DNA of 64,000 bases from Martinezella lusitana (GTDB taxonomy: Bacteria; Pseudomonadota; Alphaproteobacteria; Rhizobiales; Rhizobiaceae): positions 310,001 through 374,000 of the forward strand of contig NZ_FMAF01000001.1 in NCBI RefSeq assembly GCF_900094565.1, in the 5' to 3' direction. Positions 17,645 through 25,862 of the stretch are shown piece by piece (position 1 is the first letter of the stretch; each line of letters begins with the position of its first letter). The position numbers and the translations under genes were made by a program. The notes under the pieces are model-generated. The model saw only the letters and a list, made by a program, of their open reading frames with translations, made no database searches and had not been told where the DNA came from.

Positions 17645-18346
17645 ATGCGCAAGGCGTCGCGCCTGTTCGAGATCATTCAGATCCTGCGGCTGGCCAAAAG
17701 GACGGTGACGGCCGCCGATATTGCGGAGCGGCTGGAGGTGACCATTCGCTCGGTCTATCGCGATATCGCCGCGCTGCAGGCGATGCGGGTGCCGATCGAG
17801 GGCGAGCGCGGCATCGGCTATATCCTGCGTCCCGGCTTCGACCTGCCGCCGCTGATGTTTTCGATCGAGGAAATGGAGGCGATCGTCTTGTCGCTGGCGC
17901 TGCTGGAACGCACCGGCGACGATGAGTTGAAGCAGGCGGCCAAGCGGGTGAGCGCCAAGATTGCCGGCGCCGTGCCGCCGCCCCTGCGCCAGACCATCGA
18001 CGCCAACGCGCTGCATGCCTGGGGTTTTGCCGCGCCATCGGCCTCGGCCACCGATCTGGCGCTGGTACGCCGCGCCATTCGTGACGAGGAGAAGCTGGAT
18101 CTCGCCTATCGCGACGAACTGGGCCGCGCGACCGAGCGCATCATCCGCCCGATTGCGCTGATCTATTATGCCGAAACCGCCAACATCGTCGCATGGTGCG
18201 AGCTGCGCCAGGCGATCCGCAACTTCCGCAGCGATAGAATCGAGAGCTGCGAGGCGACCGGACGATCGTTCAAGGGCGAAGGAGACGCGTTGCGGCAGAT
18301 GTGGGTGAATGGCTGGCAGGTGAATGCACAAGCTGCCGCGCCCTGA
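17645..18346 (+). CDS. HTH and WYL-domain transcriptional regulator (YafY-like)
   Basis: A 233-residue regulator. The N-terminal HTH_11 helix-turn-helix is RLFEIIQILRLAKRTVTAADIAERLEVTIRSVYRDIAAL (about 5-43). The WYL sensor domain follows, with DEEKLDLAYRDELGRATERIIRPIALIYYAETANIVAWCELRQAIRNF (about 147-195). WYL regulators respond to small molecules or nucleic acid ligands. The start is close to a GAGAGGATG that would overlap it; ATG 17645 gives the usual N-terminus. It is divergent from the lysE-like gene. Confidence 0.87.
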   Translation: MRKASRLFEIIQILRLAKRTVTAADIAERLEVTIRSVYRDIAALQAMRVPIEGERGIGYILRPGFDLPPLMFSIEEMEAIVLSLALLERTGDDELKQAAKRVSAKIAGAVPPPLRQTIDANALHAWGFAAPSASATDLALVRRAIRDEEKLDLAYRDELGRATERIIRPIALIYYAETANIVAWCELRQAIRNFRSDRIESCEATGRSFKGEGDALRQMWVNGWQVNAQAAAP

Positions 18347-18462
18347 GCGATTGCGGAGGCTCAGGACCATGCCCGACGAATGGCGTGGCCCCGAAAACTC
18401 GTCTCATCGAAGATTGATCCTAAATACGACGCCAAAAAGGATAGCAAGTCCGTATATCTAAT

Positions 18463-19245
18463 TCAAACCACCATGCCGCCCGAGACCTCTATGCGCTGGC
18501 CATTGACCCAACGATTGTCCTCCGACAGCAGGGAGGCGATCATCGGGCCGATGTCGTCGGGCAGGCCGGCCCGGCCGAGTGCCGTCATCGACGCAACCAT
18601 CTTGTTGACTTCGGGATTGTCGCGAACGATGCCGCCGCTGAAATCTGTTTGGATCGCACCCGGCGCCACCGTATTGACGGCGATGCCACGAGAACCAAGC
18701 TCCTTGGCGAGATATCGCGTGAGAACTTCAACCGCACCCTTCATCGCTGCATAGGCCGACGAGCCCGGGTTGCTGAAGCGGGCAAGGCCGGAGGAAATGT
18801 TGACGATGCGGCCGCCATCCTGAATGAGCGGCAGCAGCTTCTGGGTCAGAAAATAGACGCCCTTGAAATGGACGTTGTAGAGCTTGTCGAACTCGGCTTC
18901 CGTCGTTTCCGCAAAGGATGCGTGATAGGACGTGCCGGCATTGTTGACGAGAAAATCGAAACGGTCCCGCCCCCAGGTCTGGCGCAGCGCATGGCCGATG
19001 GCCGCGATGAAATCATCGAACGTGGCGACGCTTCCAGCATCGAGCCGCAGCGCCACGGCCTTCTGTCCAAGTGCCTCGATCTCGGCCACGGCGCTGTCGG
19101 CTTCCGCCTTCTTTGAGTTGTAGGTCAGGATGACATCGACGCCACGGCGGGCGAGATGAATGGCCGTGTTTCGGCCGAGACCACGGCTGCCGCCTGTGAT
19201 GATTGCGATCTTTGCCTTTGATTTATCAATATTTTCAGTCGTCAT
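18463..19245 (-). CDS. SDR-family oxidoreductase
   Basis: A 260-residue classical short-chain dehydrogenase. The dinucleotide-binding loop is TGGSRGLGRN (about 17-26), followed by NNAG, the catalytic Ser in NISSG and the YAAMK Tyr-Lys pair. The C-terminal VNGQRIEVSGGMVV is typical. It should use NADP(H) or NAD(H) on a carbonyl or alcohol that cannot be specified. ATG 19245 was chosen because the extension to 19416 has no family features and would cross the AraC promoter region. It is divergent from an AraC regulator that probably controls it. Confidence 0.86.
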   Translation of the reverse strand: MTTENIDKSKAKIAIITGGSRGLGRNTAIHLARRGVDVILTYNSKKAEADSAVAEIEALGQKAVALRLDAGSVATFDDFIAAIGHALRQTWGRDRFDFLVNNAGTSYHASFAETTEAEFDKLYNVHFKGVYFLTQKLLPLIQDGGRIVNISSGLARFSNPGSSAYAAMKGAVEVLTRYLAKELGSRGIAVNTVAPGAIQTDFSGGIVRDNPEVNKMVASMTALGRAGLPDDIGPMIASLLSEDNRWVNGQRIEVSGGMVV

Positions 19246-19355
19246 TTGCCATACTCCAGAGAATGCTTGATGACGGAAGTCTACGCCCGTCGAGCCATTT
19301 CCTTGAATGCCGGAACTCTCGAATTTCTTGCCTATTCCTCCAACTACCTTGTCGA

Positions 19356-19387
19356 CCGATGTCACACTGCTATGATGACGACATCGG
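19356..19387. promoter_or_regulatory. Inverted repeat in the SDR/AraC divergent region
   Basis: CCGATGTC (19356-19363) and GACATCGG (19380-19387) are perfect eight-base inverted arms separated by 16 bases. They lie 22 bases upstream of the AraC-family start and 110 bases from the SDR start. The spacing places the arms about two helical turns apart, which fits a dimeric regulator site. Confidence 0.5.
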
Positions 19388-19409
19388 CACCCTGCCCTGG
19401 AGACCATCG

Positions 19410-20306
19410 ATGTCATCCGCTCTCAAAGACGCACTCACACACTTCATCGAAGCCAGCCCTGACGGCGACAACGGGATATTTCCGACCGGCATCGATGGCC
19501 TGCACATCATGCGCTCGACGGAGCTGAAGATGCCGCATGCGATGATCTACAGGCCGGCGCTCTGTGTGATCGTCCAGGGTGCCAAGCAATTGATGTTGCA
19601 TGACAGGGTGATCGACTATGCCGAGATGCAGGCGCTGATCATCAGCATCGAGCTGCCCGCATCCGGCCGGGTGATCGAGGCAAGCCCGGAGAAGCCCTAT
19701 ATCGCCATCTCCCTCGAATTCGATGTCGGCATGATGCGCGAGGTGATGGAGCAGCTCGACACGCCGCCGAAGCCGGCCGGCAGTGCCCGTCTCGGCATCT
19801 TCGTCGAAGATCTCAGCCAGCCGCTTGCCGATTGCCTGGCGCGATTGACCAGGCTGCTCGCGACCCCAAAGGCCGTTCCGGTGCTCTATCCGGCGATTAT
19901 GCGAGAAATCTGCTTCTGGCTGCTCACCGGACCCAACGGCGGCGAGGTCTGCAAGCTGGTGCTGCCCGACGGCCAGACCCGCCGCATTGCCGACGCCATC
20001 CGCCTGCTGCGCGACAATTTCGCCGAGCCGGTGCGCATCGAGCAACTTGCCGCCGCCGCGCGCATGAGCCCCTCCTCGTTCCATCAGCATTTCAAGACGC
20101 TGACCTCGATGACGCCGCTGCAGTATCAGAAACAGATGCGGCTGCTCGAAGCCCGCCGGCTCATGGTCGCCGGCCACGCCAATGTGGAGAGCGCCGCCTA
20201 CCGGGTCGGCTACGAAAGCGCCTCGCAATTCAGCCGCGAATATACCCGCATGTTCGGCACACCGCCGAAGCGGGATGTGGCAGAGATGCGGATGGCTGCG
20301 GAGTGA
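19410..20306 (+). CDS. AraC-family transcriptional regulator
   Basis: A 298-residue regulator. The N-terminal AraC_N-type sensing domain (about 20-170) contains IYRPALCVIVQGAKQLMLHDRVIDY. The C-terminal double helix-turn-helix covers about 190-290 (IEQLAAAARMSPSSFHQHFKTLTSMTPLQYQKQMRLLEARRLM and VGYESASQFSREYTRMFG). Family members commonly activate an adjacent oxidoreductase; here that is the divergent SDR gene. ATG 19410 is preferred over the upstream frame start at 19203, which lies inside the SDR gene. Confidence 0.88.
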   Translation: MSSALKDALTHFIEASPDGDNGIFPTGIDGLHIMRSTELKMPHAMIYRPALCVIVQGAKQLMLHDRVIDYAEMQALIISIELPASGRVIEASPEKPYIAISLEFDVGMMREVMEQLDTPPKPAGSARLGIFVEDLSQPLADCLARLTRLLATPKAVPVLYPAIMREICFWLLTGPNGGEVCKLVLPDGQTRRIADAIRLLRDNFAEPVRIEQLAAAARMSPSSFHQHFKTLTSMTPLQYQKQMRLLEARRLMVAGHANVESAAYRVGYESASQFSREYTRMFGTPPKRDVAEMRMAAE

Positions 20307-20309
20307 GCG

Positions 20310-21152
20310 TCAGCTCAACGCCAACCTTCTGCTTGTCTCCCGACCGAACCCGACAACATCAAGCCGGTCCTCATGGACTGAGACGATCGCAAAGGCGTTG
20401 CTGTCTTCGGTATCGACCATGCCTTTGAAATTGACGAAATAAGTTCCGCCGACGACGCCGAAATTGCCGGCGTGATTGTGGCCGTTGAGATAGGCGACGA
20501 CATGATCGTGTTCGGCAAGGAGCGCCAGCATGCAGTCGCTGTCGAGCGCGTTATGCGAATCGTCCGGGAAAATCGGGTAGTGGTTCATGACGATGACTTT
20601 CTCGCCCGCCGTCTTCGCTGCCCGCAGTTTGGCCGCTAGCCAGGCATATTGGGTACTGCCGATTGCGGCATTCCAGCGTTGGCCGTTCGACGCCCCCGAA
20701 GTCTCCAGTGCCTTCATCCGCGCCTTCGCCTCATCCCGGCGAGGATCGCCCTCCGGCGGCGCGAACACGCTGATCTCGTTGCCGTCGAGCGCGATAAAGC
20801 GATAGCCCGCATGGCCGAAATCGTAATAGGCCGACGGCATGCCGACGCGCTGGTGAACGGCCTGCAGATGCTCGGGCGCTACAGCGAAATCGTGATTGCC
20901 GAGCAGGAAATGCTTTGGGTGGCGCAAGGTCTCATAGACAGGCAGAATGGCGTCGAAGCCCTTCCATTCGCGGTCGATGATGTCGCCGAGGGTCACGACA
21001 AAGGCGAGCTCGTGCCGGTTGAATTCTTCTATTGCCTCGCGAAGTTTGACAAGGCTGTTCGCGGGATAGCGATTGAGGGTCAGGTTGGGCTCCAGATCGG
21101 CATATTGCGGATCTGCGACGACACCGAAGCGGAAGAGCGGTGTGGACGACAT
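20310..21152 (-). CDS. Metallophosphoesterase (ADP-ribose/CDP-alcohol diphosphatase-like)
   Basis: A 280-residue calcineurin-fold enzyme. The metal-binding motifs appear in order: VVADPQYAD, GDIIDRE, LLGNHD, VMNHYP and GHNHAGN. The N-terminal ADPQYAD and the overall arrangement recall the Mn-dependent ADP-ribose/CDP-alcohol diphosphatase family (ADPRM), which hydrolyses pyrophosphate bonds in ADP-ribose, CDP-choline and similar compounds. AAGGAGG precedes the ATG at 21152. It converges on the AraC gene with only three bases between the stop codons. Confidence 0.83.
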   Translation of the reverse strand: MSSTPLFRFGVVADPQYADLEPNLTLNRYPANSLVKLREAIEEFNRHELAFVVTLGDIIDREWKGFDAILPVYETLRHPKHFLLGNHDFAVAPEHLQAVHQRVGMPSAYYDFGHAGYRFIALDGNEISVFAPPEGDPRRDEAKARMKALETSGASNGQRWNAAIGSTQYAWLAAKLRAAKTAGEKVIVMNHYPIFPDDSHNALDSDCMLALLAEHDHVVAYLNGHNHAGNFGVVGGTYFVNFKGMVDTEDSNAFAIVSVHEDRLDVVGFGRETSRRLALS

Positions 21153-21219
21153 GCAGCCTCCTTGGGCCGGCAAAGCGGTACGCGGACAACATCATTATTG
21201 ACGATCGGCGGATAAGAAA

Positions 21220-21248
21220 ACACCCGGCGCCAAGGTGACGCCGGGTGT
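21220..21248 (-). terminator. Terminator of sodB
   Basis: On the minus strand ACACCCGGCG and CGCCGGGTGT form a 10-bp perfect stem with a nine-base loop, followed by TTTTCTTAT. It lies 25 bases after the sodB stop and is a good Rho-independent terminator. Confidence 0.8.
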
Positions 21249-21272
21249 GAAAGCCAGCCGATACGGCGAAGC

Positions 21273-21875
21273 TTATTTCGTTGCGGCTTCGTAGCGCTCC
21301 AGGACGTAGTCCCAGTTGATCAGGCTGTCGATGAAGGCTTCGAGATACTTCGGGCGCAGGTTGCGGTAGTCGATGTAGTAGGAGTGTTCCCATACGTCGA
21401 CGCCGAGGATCGGGTTGGCGCCATGAACGAGCGGGTTTTCGCCGTTCGGGGTCTTGGAGATTTCGAGCTTGCCGTTCTTGACGGAAACCCATGCCCAGCC
21501 CGAACCGAACTGCGTGGCGCCGGCAGCAGCGAAATCGGCCTTGAACTTGTCGTAGCCGCCGAGATCGGAAGCGAAGGCTGCTTCAAGCTTGCCCGGCAGC
21601 TTGTTGCCGCCGCCGCCCTTCTTCATCCACTTCCAGAAATGGATATGGTTGTAGTGCTGGGCAGCATTGTTGAAGAGGCCGGCATTGGTGCCGAACGACT
21701 TCTTCACGATCTCTTCGAGCGAGAGATCGGAAAGGCCTGCTTCAGCAGCGAGCTTGTTGCCATTGTCGACATAGGCCTTGTGGTGCTTGTCGTGGTGATA
21801 CTCGAGGGTCTCGCGCGACATAAACGGCGAAAGCGCTTCGTAATCATAGGGAAGTTCAGGCAATTCGAAAGCCAT
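21273..21875 (-). CDS. sodB: Fe/Mn superoxide dismutase
   Basis: A 200-residue cytoplasmic superoxide dismutase. The metal ligands are His27, His77, Asp160 and His164 (YHHDKHH, HYNHIHFW, GVDVWEHSYY). Gln73 in NNAAQHYNH is at the iron-type position, although rhizobial members of this branch can be cambialistic, so metal choice is open. It converts superoxide to oxygen and hydrogen peroxide. AGGAG lies eight bases before the ATG at 21875; the ATG at 21881 is too close to it. The gene is single and is followed by its own terminator. Confidence 0.92.
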   Translation of the reverse strand: MAFELPELPYDYEALSPFMSRETLEYHHDKHHKAYVDNGNKLAAEAGLSDLSLEEIVKKSFGTNAGLFNNAAQHYNHIHFWKWMKKGGGGNKLPGKLEAAFASDLGGYDKFKADFAAAGATQFGSGWAWVSVKNGKLEISKTPNGENPLVHGANPILGVDVWEHSYYIDYRNLRPKYLEAFIDSLINWDYVLERYEAATK

Positions 21876-22262
21876 GGTCATATCTCCTCTTGGCAAAAAA
21901 TTGCGTCGGCAGGTGATCCGGAACATAGGAGGGGATGCTTGGAAGGGCAACCGGCGACATGCCAAAAAAGTCGCGGGCCGGAGGAAAATTTACCCGCCAT
22001 CAATCGGATACCATTTGCGCCGATCAAGCCAGCATGGACGTGGTATCGCCATCTAAATGCAGCAACGTCGGTCTATTCGCGCCTTCAGCCAAGACTGGTC
22101 TTATTTAAGCCTCAATCATCCTGTAGTTGTAAGGGATCGTTTTGGGTGGCTTGGCTCTTCGCGGCGTCAGAGTTCTCGACCCGCCGATGTCCTCAACCGT
22201 ATGGTCTGGATATGGACGGCACAGCTGCCGTCATTTGACCATGCCAGGCCCGGGGAGACAGC
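21876..22262. other. Intergenic region between sodB and the cold-shock gene
   Basis: 387 bases without a convincing gene. It must hold the promoter of sodB (minus) and of the cold-shock gene (plus). The plus side contains a GACGGCA-CAGC-TGCCGTC hairpin at 22215-22232, followed by ATTT, inside the likely 5' leader of the cold-shock gene. Long structured leaders are common for this family. No other feature was seen. Confidence 0.6.
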
Positions 22263-22469
22263 ATGTTCAATGGTATCGTCAAGAATTTCGACCTGGAAAA
22301 GGGCTACGGCTTCATTCAGCCGACCGACGGAAGCGTCGCTATTTTCGTTAACGCGAAAACAGTGGTGAAATCCGGCCTGGAAACACTCAAAAAAGGTCAG
22401 AAGCTGATCTTCGAAATCGAGCAGGACGGCATGGGCCGCAGCTCTGTTTCCAAGCTCAGATTGGCATGA
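22263..22469 (+). CDS. Cold-shock domain protein
   Basis: A 68-residue single-domain OB-fold protein. RNP1-like KGYGFIQP (13-20) and RNP2-like VAIFVNAK (25-32) match the cold-shock domain, although RNP2 has IFVN instead of the usual VFVH. It should bind single-stranded RNA or DNA as an RNA chaperone. GGGGAGA lies eight bases before the ATG. The missing His in RNP2 makes it a divergent member. Confidence 0.85.
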   Translation: MFNGIVKNFDLEKGYGFIQPTDGSVAIFVNAKTVVKSGLETLKKGQKLIFEIEQDGMGRSSVSKLRLA

Positions 22470-22641
22470 TTTGAACGGAATGCGGCGCTGACCACGGATG
22501 TACTGGCAGCCCGCGATCACTCCGTCGATAATCAGGCCACGATGTTCGGCAAGCGGCATCTCCGCCGTCTTGCCGGACATGCATTTCCCGATAGACGACA
22601 TTCGCGCCAGAGCGCCATGATAACAAGGCCATGCAACAGAG

Positions 22642-22872
22642 GTGGCCGGAAAGAAGAAGTGTACCGTGCCCATCCACCGTTTCCCCATCGGCCAGATCGT
22701 TCGACTCAAGAGCCGGAAAGGTCTTTCCCCGAAAGCGGCGGACATTTACCGGATCACGGCTTTTCTTCCGGCGAGGGACAATTCCCCGCAATACCGGATG
22801 CGCAATGACGACGTCGCCCAGGAACGTGTGACGCAGGAAGTCGATATCGAACCGATCGCGGACGCCGAATAA
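22642..22872 (+). CDS. Small conserved hypothetical protein
   Basis: A protein of up to 76 residues. The conserved core FPIGQIVRLKSRKGLSPKAADIYRI and the tail DNSPQYRMRNDDVAQERV recall a small family widespread in Rhizobiales, without a known function. It is basic in the first half and acidic at the end. The start is a GTG: either 22642 or 22663, the latter preceded by GAAAGAAGAAG. No regulator or operon partner is obvious. Confidence 0.7.
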   Translation: MAGKKKCTVPIHRFPIGQIVRLKSRKGLSPKAADIYRITAFLPARDNSPQYRMRNDDVAQERVTQEVDIEPIADAE

Positions 22873-23014
22873 CGCACGCTGCGACGTCAGGCTGCTCTCA
22901 GGTTGAAGCCGCACGGCCACGATCTGCGACATGACACGCGTCGACAACGAGATCGCCAGAGGCTAGCCTCGGCGAATCCCGACAGTGTCGAGTGGCCTCA
23001 GCGAGACAAATTCC

Positions 23015-23665
23015 GTGAAAATAGCCTGCCTGCACACAGCCGACAGCAATATCCCGATCTATGAGGATGCAGCAAGGCAGCTTGGCCTTCCGGCTGGCGC
23101 CCTTCATCATCATGTCCGCGCCGACCTCCTCTTGACTGCCGAACGGCTGGGAGGACTGACGAGCGATATCGTGATGGAGACGGCTGATGTCCTGCAGTGC
23201 CTTGCGCGGGATGCGGATGCTGTCGTCCTCAATTGCTCCACTCTCGGCCCGGCGGTATCGGAAGCCGCCGCAAACGCAGCGGTTCCGATCGTCAGAGCCG
23301 ATGGCGTGCTTGCGGAAGAGGCCGTCAAAGCGGGTGGCAAGGTGATCGCGCTCTGCACCGTCGAAACGACCATCGGCCCGACCACCGGGCTGTTCGAGGC
23401 GGCGGCCGAAGCGACCGGTGCTGCGATCGAGGTTCGATTAATCCCCGGCGCATGGGCATTGTTTCGGGCGGGCGATCAGCCGGCCTATCTGGCATCCATC
23501 GCCAAGGCGGTGGAGGCGGCCCATGGCGAAGGCCCCGTCACGGTGGTTTTCGCGCAGGCCTCCATGACCGACGCCGCGCAATTGCTCCCTGAAAATTGCG
23601 CCCACCCCATGAGTGGTCCGACGACCGCTCTGGCGGCAGCCTTGTCGAAGATCACTGCCGTCTGA
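23015..23665 (+). CDS. Asp/Glu racemase-superfamily protein
   Basis: A 216-residue protein with the two-Cys layout of the aspartate/glutamate/hydantoin racemase superfamily: VLNCSTLGPAVSEAA supplies the first Cys and IALCTVETTIGPT sits near the second domain, with FAQASMTDAAQLL toward the C-terminus. Substrate specificity is not readable. The start is a GTG at 23015 (MKIACLHTADSNI), the usual N-terminal strand; a GTG at 22985 would add ten polar residues. It is followed by a dispersed palindromic repeat that separates it from the convergent NTF2 gene. Confidence 0.75.
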   Translation: MKIACLHTADSNIPIYEDAARQLGLPAGALHHHVRADLLLTAERLGGLTSDIVMETADVLQCLARDADAVVLNCSTLGPAVSEAAANAAVPIVRADGVLAEEAVKAGGKVIALCTVETTIGPTTGLFEAAAEATGAAIEVRLIPGAWALFRAGDQPAYLASIAKAVEAAHGEGPVTVVFAQASMTDAAQLLPENCAHPMSGPTTALAAALSKITAV

Positions 23666-23679
23666 AGCGGCTATTTTTG

Positions 23680-23725
23680 CGCAATTCCGGATGGAAATCC
23701 GCTTCGCACCTTTCCTGGAATTGCG
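23680..23725. repeat. Dispersed palindromic repeat, copy 1
   Basis: A 46-base imperfect palindrome beginning CGCAATTCCGGATGGAAATC and ending TTTCCTGGAATTGCG. A close relative lies at 48679-48724. Each is between convergent genes, so it may serve as a bidirectional terminator. This motif type is familiar from Rhizobium intergenic regions. Confidence 0.7.
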
Positions 23726-24070
23726 TCAGACGTTACGCCCGAAATAGACATTCACCTCGGCGATCCTGTCGCCGGCGAAACGGATCAGTTCGACATTGCG
23801 AAAACTGTTGCCGTCCATCTTCTCGGCACGATAGCTGACGATCACGTCGTCGCCATCGGGCACCAGATGCTCGATGTGAATGTCACGAAACACCTTCTCT
23901 TTCGGCCAGCAATGCTCGAAATACCGTTGCCGGTCGATGTGATCGTCGCGCGGGCTGGAAAAGGTGAAATCAGGGGCCAGCATCGGAGCGACGGTATCGG
24001 GATGCTGCGCCACATAGGCGGTAAACAGGCGCCGCACCGTATCGCAGCGGACAGTTTCAAGAGAACTCAT
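23726..24070 (-). CDS. NTF2/SnoaL-fold protein
   Basis: A 114-residue single-domain protein with the cone-shaped NTF2-like pattern: an N-terminal helix (VRRLFTAYVAQHPDTVAPMLAPDFTFSSP) and strands IEHLVPDGDDVIVSYRAEK, FRNVELIRFAGDRIAEVNVYFG. Such proteins are ligand-binding or enzymatic (isomerase, hydrolase), and no catalytic pair is evident here. Strong GGAGAGGAG precedes the ATG at 24070; the longer frame to 24217 has no such site. It is divergent from an AraC regulator. Confidence 0.78.
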   Translation of the reverse strand: MSSLETVRCDTVRRLFTAYVAQHPDTVAPMLAPDFTFSSPRDDHIDRQRYFEHCWPKEKVFRDIHIEHLVPDGDDVIVSYRAEKMDGNSFRNVELIRFAGDRIAEVNVYFGRNV

Positions 24071-24130
24071 GATGCGTCTCCTCTCCAAGGCAGGCGACCA
24101 ACCCCAAATTTGTTGAGTTAGCCGCAAACT

Positions 24131-24147
24131 GATTGCAAAACGCAATC
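24131..24147. promoter_or_regulatory. Inverted repeat between NTF2 and AraC genes
   Basis: GATTGC-AAAAC-GCAATC is a perfect 6-5-6 dyad located 11 bases upstream of the AraC-family ATG and 60 bases from the NTF2 start. The position suits a site for the AraC protein controlling itself and the divergent gene. This is inferred from position and symmetry. Confidence 0.5.
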
Positions 24148-24158
24148 GGTTATAACAT

Positions 24159-25070
24159 ATGCCAACCGAACCGACAAGGCACTTTGCGGCCTTGGCATCG
24201 TCACCCGTGTGGTCCAAACTTGACGACGCCCCTCATCTGCAGAAAGCCATCGTCGTGTCCGAGGCCCACAATTACATACTGGAAAAGTTGCGCCGCCTGG
24301 CGGCCAAGGACAATCGTCCCGCCGCGATGCCGGTCGGCGCAAACAGCTACTCCACACTCTTCACCTTCGTCACGCGCGAACGCGAGCGCATTGCCGGCTC
24401 GGCCTTTTCCCAGCTCTCGATTGTTGCCATCCTCGAAGGCTCCAAGGAAATCCTGAGCATGGGACGGCATCGGCGCTTTGCCGCCGGCACGGTGATCGTG
24501 CTGCCCGCGGGCTGGAGCGGCGATGTCGTCAACGATCCCGATCCGCAGAGCGGCATCTATCGGGCGATCTTCATCACCTTTCCCGACCAACTCGCGCGCC
24601 GCGCCACCAAAGCCTTCCCGCCCGCCCGCGTCGCCTCGCAGATCGATCTGCCGCTGGATTCGCTGCTGGCCGCCGCCGTCCATCACGCCGGCGAAGGTAT
24701 CGCCGCCGGCGGCCTGCCGACCGCCCTGATCGAGCATCGCCTCCTGGAAGTGCTCATGGTACTCGGCATGCGCGGCGCGCTGCCGGGCTCGCTGGAAACG
24801 ACCGCAGATGCCGTACGCGCTCTGGTGCGCTGGCAGCCGGATCGTCCCTGGACCGCCGATCTTATCGCCACCGAACTCGGCACGAGCAATGCAACACTGC
24901 GCCGCCGCCTGTCGCGGGAGGGTGCGTCGCTGCGCGACGTGCTGGCGAGCGAGCGTATTGCCTTGGCCACGACGCTGCTTGTCGAAGACGGATTGTCGCT
25001 GCGCGAGGCGGCCCTTGCGACAGGCTATCGTTCCCCTCGCCGCTTCGCGGGCCGCCTGCGCAGCGCGTGA
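24159..25070 (+). CDS. AraC-family transcriptional regulator
   Basis: A 303-residue regulator. A cupin-like sensing half (about 60-190) contains the hydrophobic core IVAILEGSKEILSMG and RFAAGTVIVLPAG. The C-terminal HTH_18 domain contains TADLIATELGTSNATLRRRLSREGASLRDVLASERIALATTLL and ALATGYRSPRRFAGRLR. The helix-turn-helix is shorter at the very end than in most AraC proteins, which usually extend some 10-15 residues further. It is divergent from the NTF2 gene, its most likely target. Confidence 0.82.
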   Translation: MPTEPTRHFAALASSPVWSKLDDAPHLQKAIVVSEAHNYILEKLRRLAAKDNRPAAMPVGANSYSTLFTFVTRERERIAGSAFSQLSIVAILEGSKEILSMGRHRRFAAGTVIVLPAGWSGDVVNDPDPQSGIYRAIFITFPDQLARRATKAFPPARVASQIDLPLDSLLAAAVHHAGEGIAAGGLPTALIEHRLLEVLMVLGMRGALPGSLETTADAVRALVRWQPDRPWTADLIATELGTSNATLRRRLSREGASLRDVLASERIALATTLLVEDGLSLREAALATGYRSPRRFAGRLRSA

Positions 25071-25178
25071 GCGTTTTTGGCCGAATATTGAGCGTTTGCG
25101 TGCGCCAGTGCTCAGGGTGGATTTGCTAGACCCTGCCCTCGAAAGCTCGCATGGAACGAAACGCGAAAGGGCAACGTC

Positions 25179-25862
25179 ATGAAAAACAGTCTCACCCTCA
25201 TCACCGCTATTGTAGCCGCGGCGGCCGCCACGCCGGCCCTATCGGCCGATCTCAAGGTGACGATCGAAAAGAGCAACGGCCGGATGCTGTCGCCGGAGAA
25301 TGCCTCCTGCATTTCGACACCGAACGACAAATCGGCGCCCGGTCCGAACAAGAGCCTTCCCCTGTCATGGGCGAAGGGGCCGAAAGGCACGCGCTCCTAT
25401 GCCGTGACCATGGTGGATCCGGATGTGCCGACCGACTTCTCGCTGTTCAACAAGGACGACAAGGCCATCCCGAAAGACTTCAAGCGGATGGAGTTCGTCC
25501 ATTGGGTCCTTGCCGATATTCCCGCCTCCCGCACGACGCTTGCCGAAGGCGCCGATGGCGGTGGCCCCTCGGTGAGCGGCCTGCCGCTCGAGCGCACGGA
25601 CCACGGGCGGCGCGGCCAGAACGGCGCCGGCGGCGGCAACTTGAAGGATGGGCCGCATGGGGGGTATATGGGCGCATGCCCGCCCTGGAACGACGAGCGC
25701 GTGCACAGCTATCATGTCACCGTCTACGCGCTGGATGTCGACCGACTGAACCTTCCCGACCTGTTCACCCGCGCCGACCTGCTCGCCGCCGCGAAGGGTC
25801 ATATCCTTGCGTCAGGCAGCCGGGAATTGTTTTACACAATGAATGCGAAGGCCAGGAAATGA
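25179..25862 (+). CDS. YbhB/YbcL-type PEBP protein, exported
   Basis: A 227-residue phosphatidylethanolamine-binding-fold protein with a signal peptide (MKNSLTLITAIVAAAAATPALSA). The family signatures are present: VDPDVP (DPDxP), a central EFVHWVLADI, and GYMGACPPWND, which matches the G-x-C-P-P motif. PEBP members bind anionic ligands and have varied or unknown roles. Its stop codon overlaps the start of an MFS transporter (ATGA at 25859-25862), implying translational coupling and a shared role. Confidence 0.85.
   Translation: MKNSLTLITAIVAAAAATPALSADLKVTIEKSNGRMLSPENASCISTPNDKSAPGPNKSLPLSWAKGPKGTRSYAVTMVDPDVPTDFSLFNKDDKAIPKDFKRMEFVHWVLADIPASRTTLAEGADGGGPSVSGLPLERTDHGRRGQNGAGGGNLKDGPHGGYMGACPPWNDERVHSYHVTVYALDVDRLNLPDLFTRADLLAAAKGHILASGSRELFYTMNAKARK

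Noticed and set aside
22167..22947. Minus-strand frames opposite the cold-shock and small hypothetical genes, checked for transposase remnants
   Set aside because: No catalytic DDE pattern, inverted repeats or target duplications. The frames are antisense shadows of the plus-strand genes.
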